Shown: one piece after another, positions 16,310-25,073 of the stretch | How positions within the stretch are numbered: the stretch's first letter is position 1 | How the letters are laid out: the number at the start of each line of letters is the position of its first letter | Source of the DNA: Planctomycetota bacterium | GTDB taxonomy: Bacteria; Planctomycetota; Brocadiia; CAIUPP01 | DNA length: 40,788 nucleotides | Assembly (NCBI GenBank): GCA_022705425.1 | Contig: JAKJEM010000020.1 | Coordinates: forward strand, 9,989 to 50,776 | Direction of reading: 5' to 3' | Program-made: the position numbers and the translations under genes | The notes under the pieces: model-generated | What the model was told of the DNA's origin: nothing | The model's database searches: none | The model's input: only the letters and a program-made list of their open reading frames with translations

Positions 16310-18552
16310 GGCCCGCCGGCGCTTTCCAGGGCGTCGAGATACCATGACAGGATGGCGCAGAGATTCCCCTCCTCCATCCCCTCGCGGATGCCTTCGAGGA
16401 AGGGGCAGTCGGCCATCGGCACGGAGAGATCGTCCTTGTTGATGTAGGAGACCCAGCGTTCTCCGGCGATGCCGATCTCGCGGCTTTCGTAGCGGCAGTA
16501 GTAGATCCAGCCCTTGAAGTAGGGGTTGACGTGGCAGTTGCGGATGCCGTTCATCCAGGCTTCCCAGCCGAGGAACCGCGAGGCGCCCAGGGGCTTGCGG
16601 TGTTCCGATCCGCGTCCTTCGCCGGCCCCGTAGGTCCCGATGATGGCGTCCGGACGGATCTTCAAGTCGCCGCGGCGCACGCGCGCGGTGAACTCCAGCG
16701 CGAGTCCGCGATTGAGCGTCCACAGACGCACGTAGGGATAGAGTTCCGCGTTCAACTCGGGCTTCAGGTGCGCCGCGCCGGTGAAGCTCGACCCGCATCC
16801 CCATCCCGCCGCCGTCAGCGGGCGCGCCCACGGGATGAAGTTCTCCCGAAGCTCCTTCTCGCTCAGTTCGTCGCCGTAGCGCGTCACGAAGAGGCGCAGC
16901 CCCTTTTCCCGCAGGTAGCGCGCGACCTCGGCCATGAACCAGAGGCGTATCTTCTCGCGTGTTTCCTCCGGGAGTTTGCTGCGGCGCAGCTCGGCCTCGA
17001 TGGCGCCGCGCGGATCAGCCACGTCAAACTGCGTCAGCCCGTGCGAGAGCGCCTGCGCCATCCACTCATCCCAGGCGGAGGCGTCGAGGCGGGGGGGCTG
17101 GCCGCCGTCGAAGCGGTCCTTCAGGCGCGTCAGCATGGCCGCGTTGAGGCCCTTGCCCTCTCCCACAATCCCCAGCGTTCCCGGACGGATGGCGTTGATG
17201 AGGGACCCCTCGAAGCCGTGCGATTCGAGGTTCTTCGCGAAGCGCAGGGCGGGCGCCGGAGTATTCACGTCGCCATAGACGTGGCCGCCGGGGGCGAGGG
17301 TGATGAGCCGCCGGCGGGGCAGTTGGACGGGATAGACGCGCACCGTCAGCGGCAGCGTTGCCCGGTCGCCCTTCTCAAAGGAGAGCTTCAACGCCGCCGT
17401 GTAGGTTCCCGGTCGCAGTCCGAAACTGCTGACCTTGAGCCACACAATGCGCGTTTCCCCGGCGGGGACGGTGAACTCGGGGCGGCCCTTCGGCTCGACG
17501 TACTCCGGCGGCATCAGCCAGTAGGGGGCCTCCTTGGCCAGCGAGGGGTCCTTGGGCCAGGGGATGGGGTCGGGGCGCTCCTGGACGTAGAGGCGCGCCT
17601 GCCCGGCGGGGAGGGTCTCCGACGCGATCTCCCACGACACGGGCCCGAGGTCGGTCGTCGGCGTCAGGTTGATCTGGAGAGACTCGATCTCGTCCACGGC
17701 CATGTCCGCCGAGAGCGCGGTGAGCGTCTCTTCCGGGGCGGGGGCGGGCGGGTCGAATCGCGGGGCGTATTCCTCGCCGCGCTGCCACTCGCGTTGCCAG
17801 AGGAGCAAGCGCGCCGTCGGAGCGCGGGCCTGCACGGCCGCTGCGCGCGCTTCGCGCTCCGTTAGCGGTGAAGCATCGGCGACGATGTTGCGGAGCATCC
17901 GGTAGTACGACGGCATGTCGTCGGGAATCTGCGACTTCAGACGGAAGGATTCCGGCCCCAGGAAGACCACCTGACCCTTGCCGATCTGCGACACGCCGAG
18001 GAGGCAACGCCCGTCGCGCGCGCCGATCAGCGAGGTCACCTGTCGCGGGTCTATCTCCGCTACCGTGGAGGCGCTCAGCCAGCGGGGGGGATTCTCGGGG
18101 TCGAGGACGCCATCGAGGAAGGGGTGTTTCGGCAGGAGGACCGTGCAGGCGGCGCTCTGCCGCGCCCAGGCGACGCGCCGGATTCCCGGCCACGGGACGG
18201 CTTCCGGCGGGAGGTCCTTGACAAGGGCTTGCGCGGCGGTATTGATAAGGAGCATCCGCCCGCCCCCCTCGATGTAGCGGCGCACGGCGGCCGCCCCCTC
18301 AGGCGTCAGCGGTGCGGCGGAGTGCGCCACGACCACGAGGCAGTACTTGCCGAGGTCCTCCGTCGGCACGGCCTCGCCGCGGCGCTCGTAGAGGTATTCG
18401 AGGTCGGCAGAGAGCGTCAGCGCGTTCTTGATGACGCTTTCGGCCTCGTACTTTCCATAGGAGGCCGCCACGATGGCGACCGGCTTCTTCGGCTCGGCCG
18501 CTCCGGCGCAGAGGGGAAGCATCAGCGCCGCAACCGTGAGGATTCGCAGCAT
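16132..18552 (-). CDS. GH123/DUF4091-like protein C, 5' fragment (GATase-like plus catalytic domains)
   Basis: ATG 18552 opens a signal peptide (MLRILTVAALMLPLCAGAAE) with GGGAG upstream. Residues about 22-250 are a GATase1/ThuA-like domain (KPVAIVAASYGKYEAE, LTPEGAAAVRRYIEGGGRML, QIGKGQVVFLGPE). A beta-sandwich linker (VSSFGLRPGTYTAALKL) and a GH123-like barrel follow, with GDELSEKEL giving the acid pair D561-E562, and PFLEGIREGMEEGNLCAI. True coding ends near 16311: the frame then runs out of register to a stop at 16132. Adding one C to the CCC (minus strand) at 16311-16309, within the palindrome GGCGGGCCCGCC, joins it to the 15713 fragment, giving about 946 residues with the same order of domains as protein B. 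Probably an indel error. Confidence 0.83.
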   Translation of the reverse strand: MLRILTVAALMLPLCAGAAEPKKPVAIVAASYGKYEAESVIKNALTLSADLEYLYERRGEAVPTEDLGKYCLVVVAHSAAPLTPEGAAAVRRYIEGGGRMLLINTAAQALVKDLPPEAVPWPGIRRVAWARQSAACTVLLPKHPFLDGVLDPENPPRWLSASTVAEIDPRQVTSLIGARDGRCLLGVSQIGKGQVVFLGPESFRLKSQIPDDMPSYYRMLRNIVADASPLTEREARAAAVQARAPTARLLLWQREWQRGEEYAPRFDPPAPAPEETLTALSADMAVDEIESLQINLTPTTDLGPVSWEIASETLPAGQARLYVQERPDPIPWPKDPSLAKEAPYWLMPPEYVEPKGRPEFTVPAGETRIVWLKVSSFGLRPGTYTAALKLSFEKGDRATLPLTVRVYPVQLPRRRLITLAPGGHVYGDVNTPAPALRFAKNLESHGFEGSLINAIRPGTLGIVGEGKGLNAAMLTRLKDRFDGGQPPRLDASAWDEWMAQALSHGLTQFDVADPRGAIEAELRRSKLPEETREKIRLWFMAEVARYLREKGLRLFVTRYGDELSEKELRENFIPWARPLTAAGWGCGSSFTGAAHLKPELNAELYPYVRLWTLNRGLALEFTARVRRGDLKIRPDAIIGTYGAGEGRGSEHRKPLGASRFLGWEAWMNGIRNCHVNPYFKGWIYYCRYESREIGIAGERWVSYINKDDLSVPMADCPFLEGIREGMEEGNLCAILSWYLDALESAGGPAWPGSSVTPRTPWCGGKRSPGRSRCASAASARRTRTSAAPSARRWKYWTPSAPRRCAR

Positions 18553-18608
18553 CGGTCGTCGCTCCCGCGCAAAGGAAACCGCCGGCGCCGGTACGTCTCC
18601 GGCGGAGG

Positions 18609-20834
18609 CTATGGCGTCAGCATCGTCTCGCCCATCGTCTCAATCCGGTGCCAGCTGCCGCCGTCGGGCCATCCACCCAGGGTGGACGGACTGAGGCACA
18701 TCTGTCCGCGGTTGACCGCCAGCCGCAGACGCGCGCCAGGGCGCGGCGCGAAGGCATCCATGCCGGAGAAGGGAACGCGCAGGATCAACTCCCATCGGTC
18801 GGGCAGGCATTGCACGGCAGCGGTGACGCCGAGGGGCCAGGCGGAGTCCCACTCGCGTCCCCTGCAGCGCGCGCCGTACACGGCGCCGTGGATGTTCGCG
18901 GCGACCTGATAGTACACGCCGCTTTCTGGCTTCGGGCTGAGGAAGCAGTCCACGTTTGATGCCCCCCATACCCCCGCGCCGGGCGTCGGGCGTCCCTCGC
19001 GGCGCGACGCGTCCACGTCCGGCTCACCGAGGCGGAAGAGCAGCCAGAGGGCCTCGTCGTTCCATGCCACTGCGAAGCGGTTGGGGTGCGGATAGGGAAG
19101 GCGGTTCGAACGCCGGCGCTGCGGCGTCCAGTCAAAACGGTCGAAGTCCCCAAAGGCAGGGGGGTGGAGGAGGTGTCGCGCCTGCAACGGAGCGGCTTCG
19201 GCCCGGCTCAGCACTACTTCACGGCGCGAATCGGCGATTTCGCGCGCCTGGGCGAGCAACGGCGCGACACGTCGGGGAGCGTACCCGCCCTCGCGCTCCG
19301 CCATGTCTCGCGCACGGTCCATGTGTGCCAGAAGCGCCTGTACCTCCCCGTCGGTGTAGAGGTCCGGCAGCGTCGTCGCGTCCACGTCCTTCAACTCGCC
19401 CGCATAGCGTTCGACGCAGAGGCTGTTCAGGCGCAGATACGCCTCGCAGTGCGGCGCGGCGGCGCCGTAGTACCGGCGGCAGAAATCGGCCCGGAGAGCC
19501 TCGGGGTCGAGGTCGGCGTCGTACATCGCGCGGGCGACGAGGTACATGAAGAACTCCGCGCTGCGCCAACGGTCGTAGCGTCCGGGGGTGACCTCGGACT
19601 TCATTCCGGCCACCCCACGCCGGGCCAGCTCACGGAATGTTCTGACGGTCTGCCCTTCGCAGGAGCGCGGGAAGGTTCCGCCGTAGGACAGAAAGTAGGC
19701 CGACCAGAAGACCGCGCCCGCCTTGTCCAGCCAGCGTTCGAGGCGTTCGAGGCAGAGGCGGTTGGAGGGACTGGCGCCGTCGTCGAGCGGGCGGTTCTGC
19801 GCGCGCGTGATGCACATCGAGATCGCCAGCCCCGGCTCGTGCGGCGCATCCGGCGCGGGGTCGAGGTAGTTGCTGTAGGAGATCGAGCTGACGAAGCGAC
19901 CCGGGCGCAATTCGCGCACCCGCCGCGCGATCTCCACCGTGAAATGATGGTGCCGCCGGTGCAGTTCGTCCCGCGCCGAGTCCTCGGGGGAGTCCATCGC
20001 CGCGCAGGCCGGGCACCGGCACCACTTGTAGCCGTCATTCGGCGCCAGGCTGATGACGGGCAGGTTCGGGTGGGCGTCCGCGTACGCCACAATCCTGCGC
20101 ACCAGTTCATCCTGCAGCGCCGGGTTCGACACGCACAACTGCCCTTCGGCCAGCCGCCGGCCCGCCACGAGGGCGAAGTACTCCGGGTGCGCCGCGAACT
20201 CCGCGCGCGGAATCCAGCGCGAGTAGCTGTGCCCGAAGGCCAGCGGCGTCAACATCAGGTCGTCCAGAAGAGGAAAGACTTCGTCGTACTGTTCGTTATG
20301 AATCGGCTTGAAGTTCATTCGGTTGCGGACCATCCACAGCGCGGTGTCGTGGTCGAAGTGCGGCATGTGTCGCCCGTCGCGCGTCTGGCCGGCGCCGCAG
20401 ATGTGCAGCCCGCGCCAGGGCAGGGCGGGGCGGCCCCGTGCGCGCCAGCCCCGCGGCAGGGCGACCAGGTCGGGACGGGGGACCACCGTTCCGGCCTCCC
20501 CGGGCGCGCACCAGCGGAAGCCGAGGGACTCGAAGAAGGCCATGAGGCCGTAGTACATCCCGCGCGCGTCGCCGCCGCGGACTCGCGCCCGTCCGTCTTC
20601 CTCGGCGCAGTCGAAGGCCTCGCGCCCCAGCGCCGGGTCAACCTCCAGAAGGAGCGCCGCGTCGCGCGCCTCGCCGGCGCTCGAAACGCGTCGGGGCGGT
20701 TCGTGCGGCAGGCCGGTCAACTCCTCCAGATGCAGTGCCGTCTCGCGGGCGATGAACCCCCCGGCGCCGGCGGCCTCCGTCGTTGCCGCGGCGATCCGGC
20801 CGTCCTTCCCGGTCAGGCGTATTGTCTCCGGCAT
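18609..20834 (-). CDS. DUF4838 protein 3 with C-terminal CBM9-like domain, no signal peptide
   Basis: ATG 20834 is chosen (741 residues, MPETIRLTGKDGRI) with GGAG upstream overlapping the end of the regulator gene; the longer frame is antisense-like Arg/Ala-rich sequence. The N-terminal GH67N-like part has MYYGLMAFFESLGFRWCAPG. The DUF4838 barrel carries HPEYFALVAGRRLAEGQLC and SLAPNDGYKWCRCPAC (C272, C274, C277). The last about 200 residues look like a family 9 carbohydrate-binding module/DOMON beta-sandwich (RFAVAWNDEALWLLFRLGEP, ASNVDCFLSP, DRWELILRVPFSGM). Unlike the other DUF4838 proteins here it has no visible signal sequence, so it may be cytoplasmic or exported by another route. It is the first enzyme gene after regulator 2 in the operon. 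Confidence 0.87.
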   Translation of the reverse strand: MPETIRLTGKDGRIAAATTEAAGAGGFIARETALHLEELTGLPHEPPRRVSSAGEARDAALLLEVDPALGREAFDCAEEDGRARVRGGDARGMYYGLMAFFESLGFRWCAPGEAGTVVPRPDLVALPRGWRARGRPALPWRGLHICGAGQTRDGRHMPHFDHDTALWMVRNRMNFKPIHNEQYDEVFPLLDDLMLTPLAFGHSYSRWIPRAEFAAHPEYFALVAGRRLAEGQLCVSNPALQDELVRRIVAYADAHPNLPVISLAPNDGYKWCRCPACAAMDSPEDSARDELHRRHHHFTVEIARRVRELRPGRFVSSISYSNYLDPAPDAPHEPGLAISMCITRAQNRPLDDGASPSNRLCLERLERWLDKAGAVFWSAYFLSYGGTFPRSCEGQTVRTFRELARRGVAGMKSEVTPGRYDRWRSAEFFMYLVARAMYDADLDPEALRADFCRRYYGAAAPHCEAYLRLNSLCVERYAGELKDVDATTLPDLYTDGEVQALLAHMDRARDMAEREGGYAPRRVAPLLAQAREIADSRREVVLSRAEAAPLQARHLLHPPAFGDFDRFDWTPQRRRSNRLPYPHPNRFAVAWNDEALWLLFRLGEPDVDASRREGRPTPGAGVWGASNVDCFLSPKPESGVYYQVAANIHGAVYGARCRGREWDSAWPLGVTAAVQCLPDRWELILRVPFSGMDAFAPRPGARLRLAVNRGQMCLSPSTLGGWPDGGSWHRIETMGETMLTP

Positions 20835-20842
20835 GGCGTCTC

Positions 20843-21955
20843 CTACTCGAAACTGGCCGCCTGGGCGACGAGGCGCAGCGGACGCGGCGAGCCCGGAGCG
20901 CTCTCGGGGCACGGCCCCACACTGCGCCGCAGGATCAGCGCCGCGCCGACCTCCCGCCGCTCGATCGGACGCCACCCGGAGATCAAGCGCTCCATCAGCA
21001 TCTCCGCCGCGGCCTCGCCCAGTTCGTAGTTTGGCTCGGAGAAGGTCGTCAGGAACTCCTTCGACCGCGGCCACGTCACGTCGTCAAAGCCGATCAGCGA
21101 TACGTCGCGCCCGATCACCAGCCCGCGCTCCTCCAGCGCCTCCGCCGCGCCTTGTGCCATGTAGTCCCGTCCGGCGACAATCCCCGTCGGCGAAGGATGG
21201 CCCTCCAGATACTCGCGCATCCGGCGGTAGGCGCCCAGGGCGTCGGGGGCCGGGGAGAGGATGACCCGGTCCTCGCTGAAGGGGATGCCCGCGTCGGCCA
21301 GACCGTCCTGGAAACCCTCGAGGGCCTCGCGATAGAAGAACATTTCCGGCGGACGAATGAGAAGGGCGATGCGTTGATGCCCCATCGCCGTCAGGACGCG
21401 CGTTGCAGTGCGCGTCGTCTTGCGGTGGTCCACCCAGGTGCAGGTCGCCTCGATTCGCTTTTCCAGCCCCGCCACGACATAGGGATACCGGCTTTCATCC
21501 AGAGCGGGCAACAGGTTCTCGTACCCCAGCGCCTGCACGAACAGCGCCCCGGCGTATCGCTCGCGGATCATCTCCGCCGTCACTCGGTCGGGATCCTTGA
21601 AGTCCAGCGCCAGTTGGAAATGCTGTCCGCGCTGCGTCAGCGCCGCCTCCATCCCCTGAATGGCGTGGGCTGGACCGGCCTTCTCCGGCATTCCGCCGAC
21701 CACGATGATCGCCACCGCGCCACGGGAGGAACGGTCGCGCACGGGAATGACGCGCGTTCCCCGCCCCGGCGCCTGATCCACGAAGCCCATCGCCTCAAGA
21801 CGCCGAAGAGCCTTGCTCACGGTGGTGCGGCTGGTGGAGAACTCGCGCGCGAAGTCGCGCTCCGTCGGCATAACGGCGCCGGGGGCATAGACGCCGTCGG
21901 CAATGCGCCGGCGCAGCTCCGAGGCAATCTGATCCTCAACCAGCAGCCGCTGCAT
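20843..21955 (-). CDS. GntR/LacI hybrid transcriptional regulator 2
   Basis: This 370-residue paralogue of regulator 1 has a GntR winged helix (MPTERDFAREFSTSRTTVSK, wing PGRGTRVIP) and a LacI-type sugar-binding domain (GHQRIALLIRPPEMFFYREA, VSLIGFDDVTWPRS, RREVGAALILRRSVGPCP). The recognition helices differ by only a few residues from regulator 1, and the C-terminal LILRRSVGPCPE closely matches LVLRRSVGLCPE there, which suggests a recent duplication and overlapping operators. The gene is first in the minus-strand operon ending at 10252, is translationally close to the DUF4838 gene (8 bases), and is divergent from the prepilin genes. It likely represses its own operon until a sugar ligand binds (inference). 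Confidence 0.93.
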   Translation of the reverse strand: MQRLLVEDQIASELRRRIADGVYAPGAVMPTERDFAREFSTSRTTVSKALRRLEAMGFVDQAPGRGTRVIPVRDRSSRGAVAIIVVGGMPEKAGPAHAIQGMEAALTQRGQHFQLALDFKDPDRVTAEMIRERYAGALFVQALGYENLLPALDESRYPYVVAGLEKRIEATCTWVDHRKTTRTATRVLTAMGHQRIALLIRPPEMFFYREALEGFQDGLADAGIPFSEDRVILSPAPDALGAYRRMREYLEGHPSPTGIVAGRDYMAQGAAEALEERGLVIGRDVSLIGFDDVTWPRSKEFLTTFSEPNYELGEAAAEMLMERLISGWRPIERREVGAALILRRSVGPCPESAPGSPRPLRLVAQAASFE

Positions 21956-21992
21956 GTGCTCTCAATTCCCGCCGCGATGGCGCAATGACACA

Positions 21993-22013
21993 GGTATAAG
22001 ACCAACCGATACC
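21993..22013. promoter_or_regulatory. Candidate operator of regulator 2 (GGTAT-N11-ATACC)
   Basis: A 21-base imperfect palindrome with GGTAT/ATACC ends and an extra G/C pair inside abuts the -10 of the regulator promoter, so it covers the likely transcription start. It contains ACCGATA (22005-22011), the same core as both arms of the inverted repeat before regulator 1. Confidence 0.5.
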
Positions 22014-22041
22014 ATTATAGTGCCAAAGGCCATCGCGTCAA
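22014..22041 (-). promoter_or_regulatory. Putative sigma-70 promoter of regulator 2 operon
   Basis: On the minus strand TTGACG (22041-22036) and a perfect TATAAT (22019-22014) are separated by 16 bases. The operator-like palindrome starts at the next base downstream. This would drive the six-gene operon ending at 10252. Confidence 0.6.
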
Positions 22042-22061
22042 GGGCGCGCGGCAAAAAAAAC

Positions 22062-22089
22062 TTGACACCGTATTGCCGCACCGTATAAT
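22062..22089 (+). promoter_or_regulatory. Consensus sigma-70 promoter of the prepilin operon
   Basis: TTGACA (22062-22067), 16 bases, TATAAT (22084-22089): both hexamers perfect, with an eight-A tract just upstream (22053-22060) like an UP element. A direct repeat CACCGTAT (22066-22073 and 22079-22086) spans the spacer and -10 and could bind a regulator. Confidence 0.75.
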
Positions 22090-22143
22090 GAACTGTGAGA
22101 TCACTCGATTCAAGCCGGTTCCTCATCGGGGAGGTTCAAGACC

Positions 22144-23214
22144 ATGTTGCGTCGCTGTGCGCGGCTGTCGCGAGGGGCCTTTACGCTGATTGAGCTGCTC
22201 GTCGTCATTGCGATTATCGCCATCCTGGCCGCGATGCTTCTGCCCGCCCTGGCGAGCGCGCGGGAAAAGGCCCGGCGAAGCACCTGCATGAGCAACCTCA
22301 ATCAGCTTGCCAAGGCGACGGAGAGCTATCTGGGGGACTACGGCACCTACCTGCCGAGTTGGGCCGGTTGGCCGGGGAACACGGCCAATGATTACAACTG
22401 GTGCTCGAACCCCGCCGACCGCTCGACGTGTTCCTTCGCCAGCCATTGGAGCAGCAACAGCTTCGCGCACAGCTACGTTTACTCCTACTATCGCGACGAT
22501 CGCGCCAGTCCCAATCTGCCCGTCCGCGTGGACGGCGGCGCGTGGGAGGGCTGCACGTCCACGACGATCTACTACAACGCGCTGCCTTCAGCGTACCGGA
22601 CGATCGGCTGGGCCGCGAAGAACTACAACTCCACCAGCACGGCGCTCAATGAGGTGCAGACCGGCACGAACAACTTCCCGAGCTATACCCCCGGACGGCT
22701 GAACCTCGCCCCGAATGGAGCGGGCTTCCTTATCGTGAACAACTACATGCCGGATGTCCGCGGCTACTACTGCCCGAGCGCCGAGGGGATGCCCGGCGAC
22801 AAGGGCACCCCCGGCGATTACGGCGCCGTCTCTCCGCGCCACTGGCAGCAGGCGGGGGGTATGACGCCAAGACCTTCCTCTTCGGCGACTGGCGGCGCTC
22901 CGGTCACGCTACCTACTCCATGTACGACTACATTGACCGGTGGATGGTGGCTCAATCCAGCTATGCCTATCGTTGCGTCCCCGTCAGCGTCTATCGCCCC
23001 TGGCACGCCTGGGAGGACGACGCCAAGACGCGCTCGTTGCCCGGCACCAGCCCGCGCGTGCCCGTCCACATCAACCAGCCCATCTTCAAGACAGCTCGCA
23101 CTCTCGGCGGACGCGCCCTCTTCGCCGACACCTTCAGCAAGGGCTCGATGTACGACGCCAACAACACCAGCGTGGGCGTTTACGACAGCAACCCCATCAA
23201 CGACAGCCGCCTGA
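22144..23214 (+). CDS. H-x9-D-type prepilin 1, 5' fragment, frameshifted
   Basis: ATG 22144 follows GGGGAGG by about 11 bases. The N-terminus [19 protein letters not shown] is a type IV prepilin signal: cleavage is expected near G11/A12, followed by the hydrophobic helix ([20 protein letters not shown]) and the charged AREKARR. The globular part is rich in Tyr, Asn and Ser, typical of the prepilins counted in dozens in Lentisphaerae and Planctomycetes, probably pseudopilins of a type II-like secretion or pilus machine. The real frame ends at a six-G run (22854-22859); after it the frame continues out of register to 23214. One more G gives [17 protein letters not shown] and joins the 22860 fragment, for about 457 residues in total. 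No assembly ATPase or peptidase is in the window. Confidence 0.85.
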   Translation: MLRRCARLSRGAFTLIELLVVIAIIAILAAMLLPALASAREKARRSTCMSNLNQLAKATESYLGDYGTYLPSWAGWPGNTANDYNWCSNPADRSTCSFASHWSSNSFAHSYVYSYYRDDRASPNLPVRVDGGAWEGCTSTTIYYNALPSAYRTIGWAAKNYNSTSTALNEVQTGTNNFPSYTPGRLNLAPNGAGFLIVNNYMPDVRGYYCPSAEGMPGDKGTPGDYGAVSPRHWQQAGGMTPRPSSSATGGAPVTLPTPCTTTLTGGWWLNPAMPIVASPSASIAPGTPGRTTPRRARCPAPARACPSTSTSPSSRQLALSADAPSSPTPSARARCTTPTTPAWAFTTATPSTTAA

Positions 23215-23516
23215 TCGTCGGCTTCGGCGCGCAGGCTCACCGCGACGGGTACAACGTTCTCTACGGCGACTGGCACGCCTCCTGGTTCGGCGACGGCGAG
23301 CAGGCGATCCTCTATCACACCCAGGGGTACGACAACGTGAGTCTGGCGCAGCATACGGGCATCTTCCATCTGGCCTACAACTACTACAACAGCTACAACC
23401 CCTTCCAGACCGGGACGGCAGAGAACAAGATCACCAGTGCCCGTTTCATGCACAGCAGCCTGGATGTCTGGCATACCCTGGATGTCGCGGGGAATGTGGA
23501 CGTCGGCGTGCAGTGA
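22860..23516 (+). CDS. H-x9-D-type prepilin 1, 3' fragment
   Basis: This is the shifted-frame continuation ([15 protein letters not shown], then [14 protein letters not shown]) to the TGA at 23514-23516. It carries the hallmark H-x9-D motif of prepilin-associated C-terminal domains, [20 protein letters not shown], and [15 protein letters not shown], which is mirrored in prepilin 2. The presence of the motif confirms that the two fragments belong to one prepilin. Confidence 0.83.
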   Translation, partial: YDAKTFLFGDWRRSGHATYSMYDYIDRWMVAQSSYAYRCVPVSVYRPWHAWEDDAKTRSLPGTSPRVPVHINQPIFKTARTLGGRALFADTFSKGSMYDANNTSVGVYDSNPINDSRLIVGFGAQAHRDGYNVLYGDWHASWFGDGEQAILYHTQGYDNVSLAQHTGIFHLAYNYYNSYNPFQTGTAENKITSARFMHSSLDVWHTLDVAGNVDVGVQ

Positions 23517-23517
23517 G

Positions 23518-23532
23518 GCCGGGCAGCCCGGC
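23518..23532 (+). terminator. Weak hairpin after prepilin 1
   Basis: GCCGGGC-A-GCCCGGC forms a short, very stable GC hairpin one base after the stop codon. It is followed by an A-tract, not a T-tract, so it is not a standard intrinsic terminator; it may protect the mRNA end. Confidence 0.3.
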
Positions 23533-23544
23533 GACGAAAAAAAG

Positions 23545-23574
23545 CTGGACTTTCGCCGCTGCGGCGCGAATAAT
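23545..23574 (+). promoter_or_regulatory. Weak candidate promoter of prepilin 2
   Basis: CTGGAC (23545-23550) and AATAAT (23569-23574) are 18 bases apart and preceded by a seven-A tract, the same arrangement as in front of prepilin 1 but with poorer hexamers. Between them is a GCCGCTGCGGC hairpin. Confidence 0.3.
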
Positions 23575-23667
23575 AGAGCGTAGGAGGCGGCAAGCATCGG
23601 ACGTTGTCGCGCGACGTTGACCGACCGTTGGCCAGGTTCAGTTCCTGTTGCGGCGGAGGACAAGACC

Positions 23668-25062
23668 ATGCGCGTATCAACGTGGCTCCGGGGGGCTTTC
23701 ACTCTCATCGAGTTGCTTGTGGTTATCGCCATCATTGCCATTCTTGCCGCCATGCTCCTGCCCGCCCTCGCCTCGGCGCGCGAGAAGGCGCGCCGCGCCG
23801 CGTGCGCCAGCAACATGACCCAGATCGCCCGGGGGATGGAGATGTACCTCGGCGACTACGGCAGCTACTACCCCACCTACCCCGGCGACGGGATTGACCC
23901 CTGGATGCCCCAGGCGGAGTACATCGGCGGTCCGGTGGGGCACTACTCCGACGGGCGCGACACCGTCATCACGGGCAACACCTCGGGCGCGCATGTCAAC
24001 AACGCCACGAGCACCAACCTCTTCCAGGCCGTGGCGTACGGAACGGAGATGAGCGACGAGTACCGCTGGGAGCCGGGCCGCCTCCACGCCGGGCCGCAGG
24101 GGATCGGCTACCTGGTCTTCGGCGGCTACATGCCCGACGCGCGCGCCTTCTTCTGCCCCAGCGGCGGCGACTACGGCATCCGCAACGCCGCCAGCGGCAA
24201 GGTCGGACCGTTTAACATTGACTGGGCCAACCAGGGGGGGCGCTGCGTGCGCGACGTGCGCGACCTGAAGGCCATCGGCGGCTACGACGCTCGCGCCATT
24301 ATGTACGGCGACTGGGGCGGTCTGAACCGCTCGCGCGGCTACGGCTTCGACGGCGAAGGCGGGATGTGGGGGGGCTGGAGCGATCAGTACTACCAGAACT
24401 ACACCGTCGGCGGGGCCACCCCCGGCTGGATCGCCCCCTATCGCGCCCGGCACTACAACGGCCATAGCTGCATGTATTGCCCGGCCGGGCCCGCCGGAAG
24501 GACCTCCTGGGACGTGATGGTCATGTCGCACTACATGTACCGCAACGCCACCGTGACGATGGCCGGCAACGAGTACTACTGCAGTACCCCCTATTCCCCC
24601 CTCCAGCTTACCTTCATCAAGCCGACGGTCATGGTCAGCCAGGGGAGTCCCTGTTTCAAGACGCCGAAGACGCTGGGGGGGCGGGTCCTCCTGACCGACT
24701 CCTGGGCGCGCACCGGCTGGGACGAAACCGAAGTCAAGCCCGGCGCCGTCGCTCAGTTCCACGGCGAAGGCTACAACGCCCTCTACGGTGACTGGCACAT
24801 GAGCTGGCTCGGCGACAGCGAGCAGCGGCTTGGCTATGTGCGCTGTCTCATGGATGATCGCGGTTCCGTCGGACGGTGGCCCTATCATCTCTGGTCGGCC
24901 ACCCGCCGGGGGCGCGTCGGCGAGTTCTCCGTGGCGCCCTTCATGTCGAACTACTACCGCGCCACGATCCAGAACGCTGTGACGGGAAAGTGGCAGGCGG
25001 CCGAGGCTTGGCAGGTCGGCTTCCACACCTTTGACGTCACGCAAAGCATTGACATGGAGTAG
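23668..25062 (+). CDS. H-x9-D-type prepilin 2
   Basis: ATG 23668 is chosen (464 residues) with GGCGGAGGA 8-9 bases upstream; the frame is open earlier but the leader [17 protein letters not shown] is the standard prepilin start, with cleavage near G9/A10. The hydrophobic helix and [13 protein letters not shown] are nearly identical to prepilin 1. The globular domain is rich in Tyr, Trp and Gly ([29 protein letters not shown]) and has several Cys that could pair (YCPAG, YYCSTP). The C-terminal motif [20 protein letters not shown] is the H-x9-D signature. The gene is intact and lies 151 bases after prepilin 1. Prepilins within enzyme clusters of this kind may scaffold secretion or hold surface contact with the substrate (inference). 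Confidence 0.9.
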   Translation: MRVSTWLRGAFTLIELLVVIAIIAILAAMLLPALASAREKARRAACASNMTQIARGMEMYLGDYGSYYPTYPGDGIDPWMPQAEYIGGPVGHYSDGRDTVITGNTSGAHVNNATSTNLFQAVAYGTEMSDEYRWEPGRLHAGPQGIGYLVFGGYMPDARAFFCPSGGDYGIRNAASGKVGPFNIDWANQGGRCVRDVRDLKAIGGYDARAIMYGDWGGLNRSRGYGFDGEGGMWGGWSDQYYQNYTVGGATPGWIAPYRARHYNGHSCMYCPAGPAGRTSWDVMVMSHYMYRNATVTMAGNEYYCSTPYSPLQLTFIKPTVMVSQGSPCFKTPKTLGGRVLLTDSWARTGWDETEVKPGAVAQFHGEGYNALYGDWHMSWLGDSEQRLGYVRCLMDDRGSVGRWPYHLWSATRRGRVGEFSVAPFMSNYYRATIQNAVTGKWQAAEAWQVGFHTFDVTQSIDME

Positions 25063-25073
25063 CGCCCCGACCT

